Source: Pseudomonadota bacterium (GTDB lineage: Bacteria; Pseudomonadota; Alphaproteobacteria; Rhizobiales; Hyphomicrobiaceae). From it: a stretch of 16,667 bases of DNA. How positions within the stretch are numbered: position 1 is the first letter of the stretch; every line of letters begins with the position of its first letter. The notes beneath the pieces are model-generated. The model saw only the letters and a program-made list of their open reading frames with translations. It searched no databases and was not told where the DNA came from. The stretch lies in the NCBI GenBank assembly GCA_023416575.1, contig JAEZHL010000198.1:1-16667 (forward strand), given 5' to 3'. The translations under genes were made by a program, and so were the position numbers. Shown piece after piece: positions 1 to 7,550 of the stretch.

Positions 1-1252
1 GAACGGCCTTGGCCCCGTGTGCGTAAACGGCGCAGCAGAAATCGTGATAGCTGACAGCCTCGTTGGCGAAACGGCGACCTTCGCCGTCAACGATGATCGA
101 ACCAGGCTTGGCCCTGTCCAGGGCGATATGGGGGTAAACGGCAAGTCCGCCGCTCGGGCGCGCCCAGACGGACGAAGGGAACCAAAGCGCATTCTGCGAG
201 CCGGATGGCCCCAACGCTGCCCCGGCCGCGAGGCCGAGCTCGATCGTCGAGCCCTGTGCAAGGGGAGCGGCTGGGCTGTATTCGGGTGTCGGCAGCGGTA
301 GCTCCCGCGCCCGCCAGTCCGGGCTCGACGGGAAGCCGCCCCCGGCAATGACAACACCGCACCGGGCCTTCAGCCGGAAATGCGCTCCACGGGACACGCC
401 CTCGATGCCGCAAACCCGTCCATCACGCGCCATGAGGAGTTGGCCGACTTGCGTGCTCTCGTAAACGAGACCGCCTCGCAGCAGGATGGCATGCAGCAGC
501 CGCGCTATGAGCCCATTGCCCATGACGAGGCGCGTGCCGCGCGGATACGTCATGCGATCGCGGGCGTGCCGTAGAACCAGCCTGGCCGCTTCCAGAATGG
601 CCGACAGCGAACGTTCCGCATGAACGAGGCGCTGCGCTTCCGCGCGCGTGACCATCATGCCGCCCAACACCGTCAGCTCAGGCATTGGATCGGCGACGTA
701 GGAGAACCAACGACCAAGCTTGCGGCCGTCGAACGGCAGCGGCTCGAGCGGACGGCCGCCCAGCCCTGCGCCGGGCAGGTCGCTGCGATAGTCGGGCGCA
801 CTCATGAAAGGGCGGAACAGAATCTCTGCTCGAGACTTAAGATCGGCCTCCATGGCCGGAGCGCTGTCGAGAAAGGCGAGCCAAGGCGCACGAGGACCGC
901 GATCACCGATAAGGGCGTCGAGATAGGTTTCTGCGTTCGCCCGATCATCGGCAATGCTGTGCGCCCGCATGTGATCGTTGTTGGGCACCCAGACCGTGCC
1001 GGATGAGCGCGCGGTCGTGCCTCCGAAGACAGGCGCCAGTTCGAGCACGGTGACTCGCAGCCCCTCGAGAAGGCCGGTCAGCGCCGCGGTGAGGCCGGCA
1101 GCGCCTGATCCGAGCACCACGAGATCGACCTCGCCGATGTCCTCGATCGCGGGACGCTTGTCAGGATCAGGCAGCATGCGCCGGTTCCAGCCGGTCGAGC
1201 CAAGCAGTGAAATGAACCGCCTCGACACCCGTACCCCCGCCGGGGGCATCAT
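1..1252 (-). CDS. FAD-dependent oxidoreductase, KstD/fumarate reductase-like (3'-truncated by window edge)
   Basis: Reading leftward from an ATG at 1252 (a second ATG follows directly at 1249), one frame stays open to the window edge and gives about 417 residues; roughly the last quarter of a usual 550-580 aa family member is missing. A dinucleotide-binding motif GSGAAGLTAA lies at residues 48-57. It is followed by GGTTARSSGTVWVPNN, which resembles the 3-ketosteroid delta1-dehydrogenase group of flavoproteins, then RGTRLVMGNGLIARLL, an AGGGF turn, and the late motif IIVDGEGRRFANEA typical of the succinate dehydrogenase/fumarate reductase flavoprotein superfamily. The family oxidises or reduces C-C bonds next to carbonyl or carboxyl groups using FAD. 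The substrate cannot be read from sequence. It is divergent from a GntR regulator and tcuAB, so it may belong to the same catabolic unit. An alternative start at 1177 would remove 25 poorly conserved residues. Confidence 0.85.
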   Translation of the reverse strand, partial: MMPPAGVRVSRRFISLLGSTGWNRRMLPDPDKRPAIEDIGEVDLVVLGSGAAGLTAALTGLLEGLRVTVLELAPVFGGTTARSSGTVWVPNNDHMRAHSIADDRANAETYLDALIGDRGPRAPWLAFLDSAPAMEADLKSRAEILFRPFMSAPDYRSDLPGAGLGGRPLEPLPFDGRKLGRWFSYVADPMPELTVLGGMMVTRAEAQRLVHAERSLSAILEAARLVLRHARDRMTYPRGTRLVMGNGLIARLLHAILLRGGLVYESTQVGQLLMARDGRVCGIEGVSRGAHFRLKARCGVVIAGGGFPSSPDWRARELPLPTPEYSPAAPLAQGSTIELGLAAGAALGPSGSQNALWFPSSVWARPSGGLAVYPHIALDRAKPGSIIVDGEGRRFANEAVSYHDFCCAVYAHGAKAV

Positions 1253-1431
1253 GCCACCGGTTGCCGCGCGGAGACCGGGTCGAAGCTGGCCGCGGCATCA
1301 TTCCTCCAGTCTGCACCACAGCAGCAATGGCTGCCTACGCCTTGTGTGTAGATAGAGCGCAAATCTGGCGGCTTGCCCAATAGCGGTTTTATTGAGCCCC
1401 ATAGGATCGAAATATACCCATTCGCATGCGC

Positions 1432-1461
1432 TTGACCTGAATTCGCATTGGCTCGTATCCA
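1432..1461 (+). promoter_or_regulatory. candidate promoter of the GntR regulator gene
   Basis: TTGACC at 1432-1437 is a good match to a sigma70-type -35 box. About 17-18 bases downstream lies GTATCC/TATCCA (1455-1461), a poor -10 match that coincides with the left arm of the palindrome at 1455-1470. The surrounding 235-bp divergent gap is visibly richer in A and T than the flanking genes. ATTCGCAT occurs twice, at 1420-1427 and 1441-1448. This is a pattern-based suggestion only. Confidence 0.35.
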
Positions 1462-1470
1462 TTTGGATAC
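1455..1470. promoter_or_regulatory. perfect palindrome, likely GntR-family operator
   Basis: GTATCCA-TT-TGGATAC is a perfect 7-bp inverted repeat with a 2-base spacer, ending 17 bases before the ATG of the GntR gene. FCD-type GntR regulators act as dimers on short, AT-containing palindromes, commonly in their own promoter. The position over a candidate -10 region fits autoregulation and possibly control of both divergent units. A looser relative, GTATC followed by TTTGGA (2174-2187), lies just before tcuA. Confidence 0.6.
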
Positions 1471-1487
1471 AGAACACGGAATAGCGC

Positions 1488-2150
1488 ATGCTCCACAAGG
1501 ACCGCGATACACCCCAAGGAGAATTGGCCTACCAGCGCATCATAGAATTGATCCGCAGTGGTCAGCTGATCCCGGGAGCCCGCCTGCGTGAAGTGGACCT
1601 GTCCGAAAGGCTCGGTTTGTCGCGAACACCGATCCGCGAAGCGCTGCGGGCGTTGGAGGCCGACGGCCTGGTCCAACATCAGCCACGGCAGGGCGCCGTT
1701 GTCCGCCAGCTCGATCATGGCGAGATCATGGAGCTTTATGAAATGCGCGCCGTGCTGGAAGGCACCGCCGCCCGCCTCGCCGCCCGCATGGTATCAGACG
1801 TCGAGCTCCGGGCCCTCGACGGTCTCAACGAGGATTTCGCGACGGCTCCTTCGCCTGAAGTCGCGGCCGAAATCAATCGCCGCTTTCACCAAGCTCTGTT
1901 CGGCGCAGCCCGCAATCGCTTCCTCACCCAGGCGTTGGAGGCAATTCAAAAAACTCTGCTTATTCTGGGGCCCACGACGCTGCTCGAAGAAGCGCGCGTC
2001 CGCGATTCCGTCAGCGAGCACGCAAGCGTCATCGCTGCCCTCGAGGCCCGCGATGGGCTGGCCGCCGAGGCGGCCATGCGCGCGCATATCGAGGCAGCCC
2101 AGCTCACACGTCTGCGCCAGCACAACATGGCGGCGGGGCCGGTCGCCTAG
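1488..2150 (+). CDS. GntR family transcriptional regulator, FCD (FadR-type) subfamily
   Basis: A 220-aa protein of usual family length. The N-terminal winged helix-turn-helix covers about residues 10-75, with the characteristic stretch LSERLGLSRTPIREALRALE followed by the wing LVQHQPRQGAVV. The C-terminal all-helical FCD ligand-binding domain covers about residues 78-210; H134 (in NRRFHQAL), H178 (SEHASV) and H200 (RAHIEA) occupy the positions of the usual metal-binding histidines, while N130 stands where many members have Asp. Members sense small carboxylates or sugar acids and usually repress the neighbouring catabolic genes. It sits 51 bp before tcuA on the same strand and is divergent from the KstD-like flavoprotein, so tricarballylate or a related tricarboxylate is a reasonable effector guess. 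A perfect palindrome lies in its upstream region. Confidence 0.93.
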   Translation: MLHKDRDTPQGELAYQRIIELIRSGQLIPGARLREVDLSERLGLSRTPIREALRALEADGLVQHQPRQGAVVRQLDHGEIMELYEMRAVLEGTAARLAARMVSDVELRALDGLNEDFATAPSPEVAAEINRRFHQALFGAARNRFLTQALEAIQKTLLILGPTTLLEEARVRDSVSEHASVIAALEARDGLAAEAAMRAHIEAAQLTRLRQHNMAAGPVA

Positions 2151-2201
2151 GCCCGGTGCGCCACGCGGCCGAAGTATCAAGTTTGGAGGAGGAGATCCGG
2201 C

Positions 2202-3608
2202 ATGCGGAAAGTCAGGACACCTGCGGACGGGCCATGGGACGTGCTCGTCGTGGGTGGTGGCAACGCCGCACTCTGCGCCGCGATCACCGCGGCCGAGGCA
2301 GGCCGATCCGTAATGATCCTCGAGGGGGCACCGAAGCCGTATCGGGGCGGAAACAGCCGGCACACGCGCAATTTCCGCTGCATGCACCAAGGTCCGCTCT
2401 CGGTTCTGACCGATTGCTATGAAGAGGAGGAATACTATGACGATCTCCTCCTGGTCACGAAGGGCAAAACGGACGAGCAGCTCGCCCGCATGGTTATTCG
2501 GTCATCGGAGGAATGCCTTTCCTGGATGGTGGCGCACGGGGTTCGCTTCCAGCCCTCGCTGTCCGGCACGTTGTCGCTTTCACGCACCAATGCCTTTTTC
2601 CTCGGCGGTGGGAAATCGCTCGTCAACGCCTACTACAACACTGCCGAGGACCTCGGCGTCGCGGGCATCTACGAGGCGCAGGTCCGACACGTTCACCTCG
2701 AGGGTGATACGGCCACCCACGTCGAGGTTTCGATCGGCGGTGCCCCTATTCAACGGATCCGTACCCGTGCGGTTGTCCTCGCCTCCGGCGGCTTCCAATC
2801 GGACGTCGACTGGTTGACGCGCGCTTGGGGGCCAGCTGCCCGCAACTTCCTGATCCGTGGCACGCCCTACAATCGCGGGGTCGTCCTGAAGGACATGACC
2901 GAACAGGGCTGCCAGACTGTCGGTGACCCCACCCAGTGCCACTGCGTTGCGATCGACGGCCGCGCTCCGAAATTCGATGGCGGCATCTGCACCCGCATCG
3001 ACTGCGTGCCCTTTTCCGTGGTGGTGAACCGCAACGGTGAGCGCTTCTATGACGAGGGCGAGGACACCTGGCCGAAGCGCTACGCCATATGGGGCCGCCT
3101 CGTGGCCGCCCAGCCCGAGCAGGTTGGCTATGCCATCATCGACTCGAAGTCGATTGGCCTTTTCATGCCGACCGTGTTTCCGCCCTACAAGGCGGACACC
3201 GTCGAGGAGCTGGCTCACATCATGGAGCTCGATCCGCGGCGCGTCGCGCAGACGGTGAGGGACTTCAATGCCGCCTGCCGGTCCGGCCGCTTCCATCCCA
3301 CGGAGTGCGATGGACTTGCGACCGAGGGGCTGGTGCCACCGAAGACGAATTGGGCCCGTCCCATCGATGCGCCGCCCTATTACGGCTACGTCCTGCGCCC
3401 GGGCGTCACCTTCACCTATCTCGGTCTCAAGGTGGACGCGACGGCGCGTGTCTTCGGGCGGGAGGGCCGGCTGGCGAATGTCTGGGCCGCGGGCGAGATC
3501 ATGGCTGGCTCGATTTTGGGCCAGGGTTATCTCGCCGGCTTCGGAATGACCATCGGAACGGTTTTCGGACGGATTTCAGGACGCGAGGCAGCCGCGCATG
3601 CCGCTTGA
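2202..3608 (+). CDS. tcuA: FAD-dependent tricarballylate dehydrogenase TcuA
   Basis: A 468-aa flavoprotein, the usual length for TcuA. It begins with the FAD-binding segment VLVVGGGNAALCAAITAAEA (residues 14-33), followed by an acidic ribose-binding residue in MILEGA and the motif RGGNSRHTRN, which is typical of this subfamily. Later come VVLASGGFQSD, VVNRNGERFYDEGED and the C-terminal FAD-capping segment WAAGEIMAGSILGQGYLAG. TcuA oxidises tricarballylate to cis-aconitate, which enters the TCA cycle; electrons pass to TcuB. The start is well supported by GGAGGAGGAG at 2185-2194, seven bases before the ATG. Its stop lies inside tcuB (11-base overlap), which indicates translational coupling. 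A related substrate such as another tricarboxylate cannot be excluded from sequence. Confidence 0.9.
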   Translation: MRKVRTPADGPWDVLVVGGGNAALCAAITAAEAGRSVMILEGAPKPYRGGNSRHTRNFRCMHQGPLSVLTDCYEEEEYYDDLLLVTKGKTDEQLARMVIRSSEECLSWMVAHGVRFQPSLSGTLSLSRTNAFFLGGGKSLVNAYYNTAEDLGVAGIYEAQVRHVHLEGDTATHVEVSIGGAPIQRIRTRAVVLASGGFQSDVDWLTRAWGPAARNFLIRGTPYNRGVVLKDMTEQGCQTVGDPTQCHCVAIDGRAPKFDGGICTRIDCVPFSVVVNRNGERFYDEGEDTWPKRYAIWGRLVAAQPEQVGYAIIDSKSIGLFMPTVFPPYKADTVEELAHIMELDPRRVAQTVRDFNAACRSGRFHPTECDGLATEGLVPPKTNWARPIDAPPYYGYVLRPGVTFTYLGLKVDATARVFGREGRLANVWAAGEIMAGSILGQGYLAGFGMTIGTVFGRISGREAAAHAA

Positions 3609-4692
3609 ACAAGCTCAGGGCAGTGCACTGACCGAGAGCATGGCCGAAGCCCATCGCCAGCTCGAGATCTGCAACGCGTGCCGGTATTGCGAGGGCTTCT
3701 GCTCGGTCTTTCCGGCCATGATGCGGCAGACGGCCTTTGCCTCCGGCGACCTGAACCATTTGGCCAATCTCTGTCACAACTGCCGCGGCTGTTATTATTC
3801 TTGTCAGTACACGCCGCCGCACGAATTCGCGCTCAATATTCCCGCGGCTCTCGCCGAGGTGCGGCAGGAGAGCTGGGAACATTACATCCGGCCACGAGCC
3901 CTGGCGCGCGCATTCCAGACCTACGGCCTCGCCATCGGACTGCTCGGGGCAGCACTGATCGGCGTCCTCTTCTGGGCGGCGCAGGCGGTGCGCGATGCGG
4001 CGGGCGGGGAGGGGTTCTATGCCTACCTCTCTCACAACCTGATGGTCGCCATCTTCATGCCGGCGTTCCTGATACCGCTGGCGATCATCACGGTTGGACT
4101 GCGCAACTACTGGCGCGACACCGGTGGCCGGTGGCCCACTCTTTCCGAGCTGAGGGGCGCACTTCTCTCAGTTGCGAAGCTCAAGAACCTTGCGGGCGGC
4201 CACGGCGAGGGCTGCAACTTCGAGAAGGGCGACCGCTACTCGAATGCCCGGCGCCATGCGCATCAGGCAGTGCTTTGGGGATTCGTCCTCTGCTTCCTGT
4301 CGACCTCGAGCGCAACGGTCATGCACTATGCTCTCGACTGGCCCGCGCCTTACGGGCTTTTGACGCCACCGAAGATCCTCGGCATCACCGGCGGTTTCCT
4401 TCTGACAATCGGCACGGCCATGATGATCGCGTTGAAGCTCAAGGCTGATCCGGATCTCGGCTCACGGAGGGTTTGGCGAGGCGAGTTCGCATTCGTTGCG
4501 CTTCTCGGTCTGACCGGCCTGTCTGGGCTCGTCCTTTATGCGGCAACCGGCACGGGTTTGGTGCGACCGCTCCTTGCCGTGCACCTCGGCTGCGTGCTGA
4601 CGCTGTTCCTGCTCATGCCCTTCACCAAGATGGTGCATGGCTTCTTCCGCCTCTCGGCCCTGATCATCGAGGAGCAGAAGGCAAGGCGATGA
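3598..4692 (+). CDS. tcuB: tricarballylate utilization 4Fe-4S membrane protein TcuB
   Basis: A 364-aa protein. The N-terminal soluble part has two ferredoxin-like cysteine sets, C25-x2-C28-x2-C31-x3-C35 and C59-x2-C62-x2-C65-x3-C69, each suited to a [4Fe-4S] cluster. From about residue 105 on there are roughly six hydrophobic segments (for example around TYGLAIGLLGAALIGVL, LMVAIFMPAFLIPLAII, ILGITGGFLLTIGTAMM and LLAVHLGCVLTLFLLMPF) with several histidines that could ligate heme. In Salmonella, TcuB uses Fe-S clusters and heme to reoxidise the FADH2 of TcuA and deliver electrons to the membrane; the same role is inferred here from the overlap with tcuA. No tricarballylate transporter (TcuC type) follows: the next gene is convergent, with 22 bp between the stops. 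Confidence 0.9.
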   Translation: MPLEQAQGSALTESMAEAHRQLEICNACRYCEGFCSVFPAMMRQTAFASGDLNHLANLCHNCRGCYYSCQYTPPHEFALNIPAALAEVRQESWEHYIRPRALARAFQTYGLAIGLLGAALIGVLFWAAQAVRDAAGGEGFYAYLSHNLMVAIFMPAFLIPLAIITVGLRNYWRDTGGRWPTLSELRGALLSVAKLKNLAGGHGEGCNFEKGDRYSNARRHAHQAVLWGFVLCFLSTSSATVMHYALDWPAPYGLLTPPKILGITGGFLLTIGTAMMIALKLKADPDLGSRRVWRGEFAFVALLGLTGLSGLVLYAATGTGLVRPLLAVHLGCVLTLFLLMPFTKMVHGFFRLSALIIEEQKARR

Positions 4693-4714
4693 GCAGTAGC
4701 AGCAGAGTCGCGCC

Positions 4715-5815
4715 CTAGTTCCCGAAGAACGACAGCAGGCTGACAGGGGGTGGCGGCGATTTGAACTCGGACATCGCCGCTGCGACCTCGGTGTAAAGCC
4801 CCGGCAACCATGACGGTTGCTCCGTATCGACGGTGGGCAGGCTGCGTCGGCGGAAATCGGTCGGCGCAATGATGAGCTTGATGTTGGGCAGGCCGACGTT
4901 CGCCGCGAGGACGAACAGCTCCTCAGCGGCTTCGTCGCCCACAGCAAGGCAGCCGACCGAAACGGCTTTGCCGTGGATCATGATATCGCCGCCGAGATTG
5001 CTCCGTCCGTCCGCCGCCGCCATTCGGCGGTCGAAGGCGTTGGGGTAGTTGACGCGCAGCGAGACGTGATAGCGGCTGTTGGGATTGAGGTACGAGATGC
5101 TGTACACGCCCTCCGGCACCTGCCTATCGCCCTGCCGCAACTTGGGGCCGGCCCGTCCGCTCGCGGCAAGAACAGGGTAGCGGTGGATGAATTTCCATTG
5201 CCCGCCCTCTGGCCGTGCAAACAGCTCGAGGTACTTCTCATCCTTGATGGCGACGAGTGCGAGGTCGCTCGGCTGCCAGGATGCGCCTGCAGCCTCGAAC
5301 TTGCTGGCGAGCCGCGCGTTCGCGCCGGGGGATATCTGCGCCAGACGCTTCGCCAGCGCGTAGCTCCGCGGCGGCAGGCGTGGCTTCGTGGTTTGCCATG
5401 GACCAGTCTGCGGCGGCAAACCCGCGCTTTGCGGCTCAGAGACTTCGGGCTCGACCTCAACAGCCCAGGACCCCGTTATTTCAGTTTCCGGCGTGTCCGA
5501 CAGCGGCAGGTCGTCAGCAGACGGGAGCTCGTCAGCATCGGCGGGCTCGTGATCGAGCGGCGCTGCATCGGCCAAGCGTGGTGCCAGGAACGCCACGGCG
5601 TCAGGCGGCACATAAGCAAAGCGATCGACTGCCTTGGGGATCGGCGCCGGAGAGCTGAAGGGGGCGGTCATGGTCGAGGGGGTGCGGCCGCCGGCCTTCT
5701 CCACGGAGGGGGTCAGGCTCAGAATGCCGGCCTCGTCGAGCGCCACTATAGCGGCGGCGCTTGCACCTGAGACCACAACCCCAAGCACGAGAAGTGCCAG
5801 ATTCCTCGATCTCAT
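4715..5815 (-). CDS. L,D-transpeptidase family protein (YkuD/YafK-like), periplasmic, membrane-anchored
   Basis: From the ATG at 5815 the protein has 366 aa. Residues 1-25 form a basic start plus a hydrophobic stretch (RSRNLALLVLGVVVSGASA), a signal peptide or anchor. About residues 40-150 are rich in Pro, Ala, Asp and Glu and look like a flexible periplasmic linker. The YkuD catalytic domain covers about 185-320, with the signature H281-G-x3-S286-x-G288-C289 (IHGKAVSVGCLAV); C289 would be the nucleophile. The preceding LRQGDRQVPEGVYSI is typical of the YafK branch. Such enzymes form or cleave 3-3 peptidoglycan crosslinks or attach proteins to meso-diaminopimelate. A frame extension to an ATG at 5863 exists but would put 16 extra residues before the signal sequence, so the inner start is preferred. 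It converges on tcuB and appears monocistronic. Confidence 0.85.
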   Translation of the reverse strand: MRSRNLALLVLGVVVSGASAAAIVALDEAGILSLTPSVEKAGGRTPSTMTAPFSSPAPIPKAVDRFAYVPPDAVAFLAPRLADAAPLDHEPADADELPSADDLPLSDTPETEITGSWAVEVEPEVSEPQSAGLPPQTGPWQTTKPRLPPRSYALAKRLAQISPGANARLASKFEAAGASWQPSDLALVAIKDEKYLELFARPEGGQWKFIHRYPVLAASGRAGPKLRQGDRQVPEGVYSISYLNPNSRYHVSLRVNYPNAFDRRMAAADGRSNLGGDIMIHGKAVSVGCLAVGDEAAEELFVLAANVGLPNIKLIIAPTDFRRRSLPTVDTEQPSWLPGLYTEVAAAMSEFKSPPPPVSLLSFFGN

Positions 5816-6179
5816 TCCTTCACCACACCACCCACTACGGCGACAGAAACCGCTGCGGAACATGACCGATTCGCTCGCGTTGCGCAGTGCTGTGCCGGCC
5901 GGGCTGCATTTAGTCGATTCTTTGCGGCGAAAGGCGGGCCTCTGATTTCACGGCTTTATCTTGGCCAGCGGTCATTCTGGGCGGTCGTCTGTGGCATGTG
6001 TACGCATGATGACAGGACGGCGTCTGCTCCTCTCGATCTCGAGCATCGTTTCCGAGTTAGTGGTGGCTCGTTGTCGCGAGCCGGATACTTGGGTCCGCGC
6101 ATTTCCGCCATTGCAGGTCGGCTATGCGTTCCTCGGTGGACCAGTTGACGGGTGCGTTCGCCAAGTCCATTGGTCGGGC
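5816..6179. other. divergent intergenic region
   Basis: This 364-bp gap separates the leftward L,D-transpeptidase gene from the rightward MFS gene and must carry both promoters. I see no convincing -35/-10 pair and no conserved small ORF. One small inverted repeat, GGCTCG (6065-6070) and CGAGCC (6077-6082), lies about 100 bp before the MFS start and could be a regulator site or a weak hairpin. The MFS frame is open back to a TTG at 5961, but that stretch is not transporter-like. Confidence 0.4.
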
Positions 6180-7379
6180 ATGACCACGATTGCAACGGCC
6201 CCGTCCCGCCCACTCTTGCCCATTCTCCTGGCGCTGAGTGGAGCGCATCTCCTCAACGACCTGATCCAGTCGATGATTCCGGCGATGTATCCTCTTCTGA
6301 AGGAGAGCTACCGCCTGGATTTCGCGCAGATCGGGATGATCACGCTGGCCTTCCAGGTGACCTCGTCGCTGCTGCAGCCGCTGCTGGGGCTCTGGACGGA
6401 TCACAAGCCGTGGCCCTACGCGATGGTCGCAGGAATGGCGGCGACGCTTTCCGGGCTGCTCGGGCTTGCCTTCGCCGGCAGCTACGAGATGCTGCTGGTC
6501 TCGGCGGCGATGGTCGGGCTCGGCTCAGCCGTGTTCCATCCGGAAGCGACGCGTATGGCTCGCCATGCGGCGGCCGGCGAGCAGGGTTTTGCTCAGGGAA
6601 TTTTCCAGATCGGCGGCCATGCTGGCTATGCGATCGGGCCGCTGCTCGCCGCAATGATCGTCGTCCCGCGCGGACAGGCAAGCCTCGCCTGGGTCTCGGT
6701 CGTGGCAGTCGTGGCCATGGTGCTGATGGCGTGGACGGGCGCGCGGTATTCCGAGATGCGCCGCTCCCAAGGCAAGTCGGAGAAATCACACGTGACGGGC
6801 ACGGCCCGGCCAGTCCTGTCGAGCGGGCACGTGCTGTTCGCGATGGCAATTCTCATCGTGCTCTTGCTGTCTAAGAATGCCTATACTGCAGCATTCACGT
6901 CTTACTACACGTTCTACTTGATCGAGCGGTTCGGAGTGACCGTTCAGGTCTCCCAGATCATGCTGTTCCTCTATCTCGTGGTCGGCGCAATCGGCGTGAT
7001 CATCGGCGGCATGATCGGAGATCGCATCGGCCGCTACCGCGTGATTCTGATCTCGATCCTCGGCACGTTGCCGTTTGCGGTTCTGCTGCCCTATGCCGAT
7101 CTGTTCTGGACCGGCGTTCTCAGCGTCATCATCAGCCTGATCATGGCGAGCGCTTTCTCGTCGATCCTCATCTATGCGATCGATCTCGTGCCGCATCGCG
7201 TAGGGCTCGTCGGCGGGCTCTTCTACGGTCTGGCATTCGGGCTTGGAGGACTGGCGGCTGCAGCCATCGGGCTGATGGCAGACCAGGTCGGCATCGTCAC
7301 CGTGTTCAAGATTTGTGCCGCCTTGCCGGCGCTCGGCTTGCTCGCGTTCCTGCTTCCCCGCGCGTCGCGAGGGCCGTGA
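6180..7379 (+). CDS. MFS transporter, fosmidomycin resistance (Fsr)-like
   Basis: A 399-aa, twelve-helix type major facilitator. The N-terminus LSGAHLLNDLIQSMIPAMYPLL, the segment VFHPEATRMARHA and the helix-5 stretch GIFQIGGHAGYAIGPLLAA are characteristic of the Fsr branch of drug-efflux MFS proteins. A basic central loop (YSEMRRSQGKSEKSH) separates the two six-helix halves. Fsr proteins export fosmidomycin and some other small compounds by proton antiport across the inner membrane; the natural substrate here is unknown. The ATG at 6180 gives the normal family start, whereas the open frame further upstream has no membrane character. It is preceded by a divergent gap and followed by 171 bp before the hydratase-type operon, so co-transcription with the latter is possible but not evident. 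Confidence 0.85.
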   Translation: MTTIATAPSRPLLPILLALSGAHLLNDLIQSMIPAMYPLLKESYRLDFAQIGMITLAFQVTSSLLQPLLGLWTDHKPWPYAMVAGMAATLSGLLGLAFAGSYEMLLVSAAMVGLGSAVFHPEATRMARHAAAGEQGFAQGIFQIGGHAGYAIGPLLAAMIVVPRGQASLAWVSVVAVVAMVLMAWTGARYSEMRRSQGKSEKSHVTGTARPVLSSGHVLFAMAILIVLLLSKNAYTAAFTSYYTFYLIERFGVTVQVSQIMLFLYLVVGAIGVIIGGMIGDRIGRYRVILISILGTLPFAVLLPYADLFWTGVLSVIISLIMASAFSSILIYAIDLVPHRVGLVGGLFYGLAFGLGGLAAAAIGLMADQVGIVTVFKICAALPALGLLAFLLPRASRGP

Positions 7380-7550
7380 GGCTAGCGCAGGTCTCTACAT
7401 CCAGTAGCGCGCGCAAGGACGCGCTTAACGGACGTTGCCATGGACGTTTTCAGGTCAGGCAGGTAATCTCCCCGCTGCTGATTTCATCGTTGGTCGGGTG
7501 CGCCAGCGGATTGAAAACCCCGAGGTCGAGTAACGGCGGGCGAGGTCCTG
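7380..7550. other. intergenic region upstream of the split hydratase operon
   Basis: 171 bp without a gene. A small inverted repeat AGCGCG (7406-7411) / CGCGCT (7420-7425) lies shortly after the MFS stop but has no T-run, so it is a poor terminator. No clear promoter was recognised. GAGGT at 7542-7546 is the likely ribosome binding site for the ATG at 7551. Confidence 0.35.

Noticed and set aside
17..1006. Several short + strand open frames at the left end
   Set aside because: The - strand frame is continuously open here and encodes clear flavoprotein motifs, so the + strand frames are antisense shadows.
5961..6179. Longer N-terminus for the Fsr-like transporter from a TTG at 5961
   Set aside because: The 73 extra residues lack transporter character; the ATG at 6180 directly precedes the family's first helix.
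7406..7425. Inverted repeat AGCGCG/CGCGCT after the Fsr-like gene as a terminator
   Set aside because: The stem is six base pairs with no T-run, so it is within chance expectation for GC-rich DNA.
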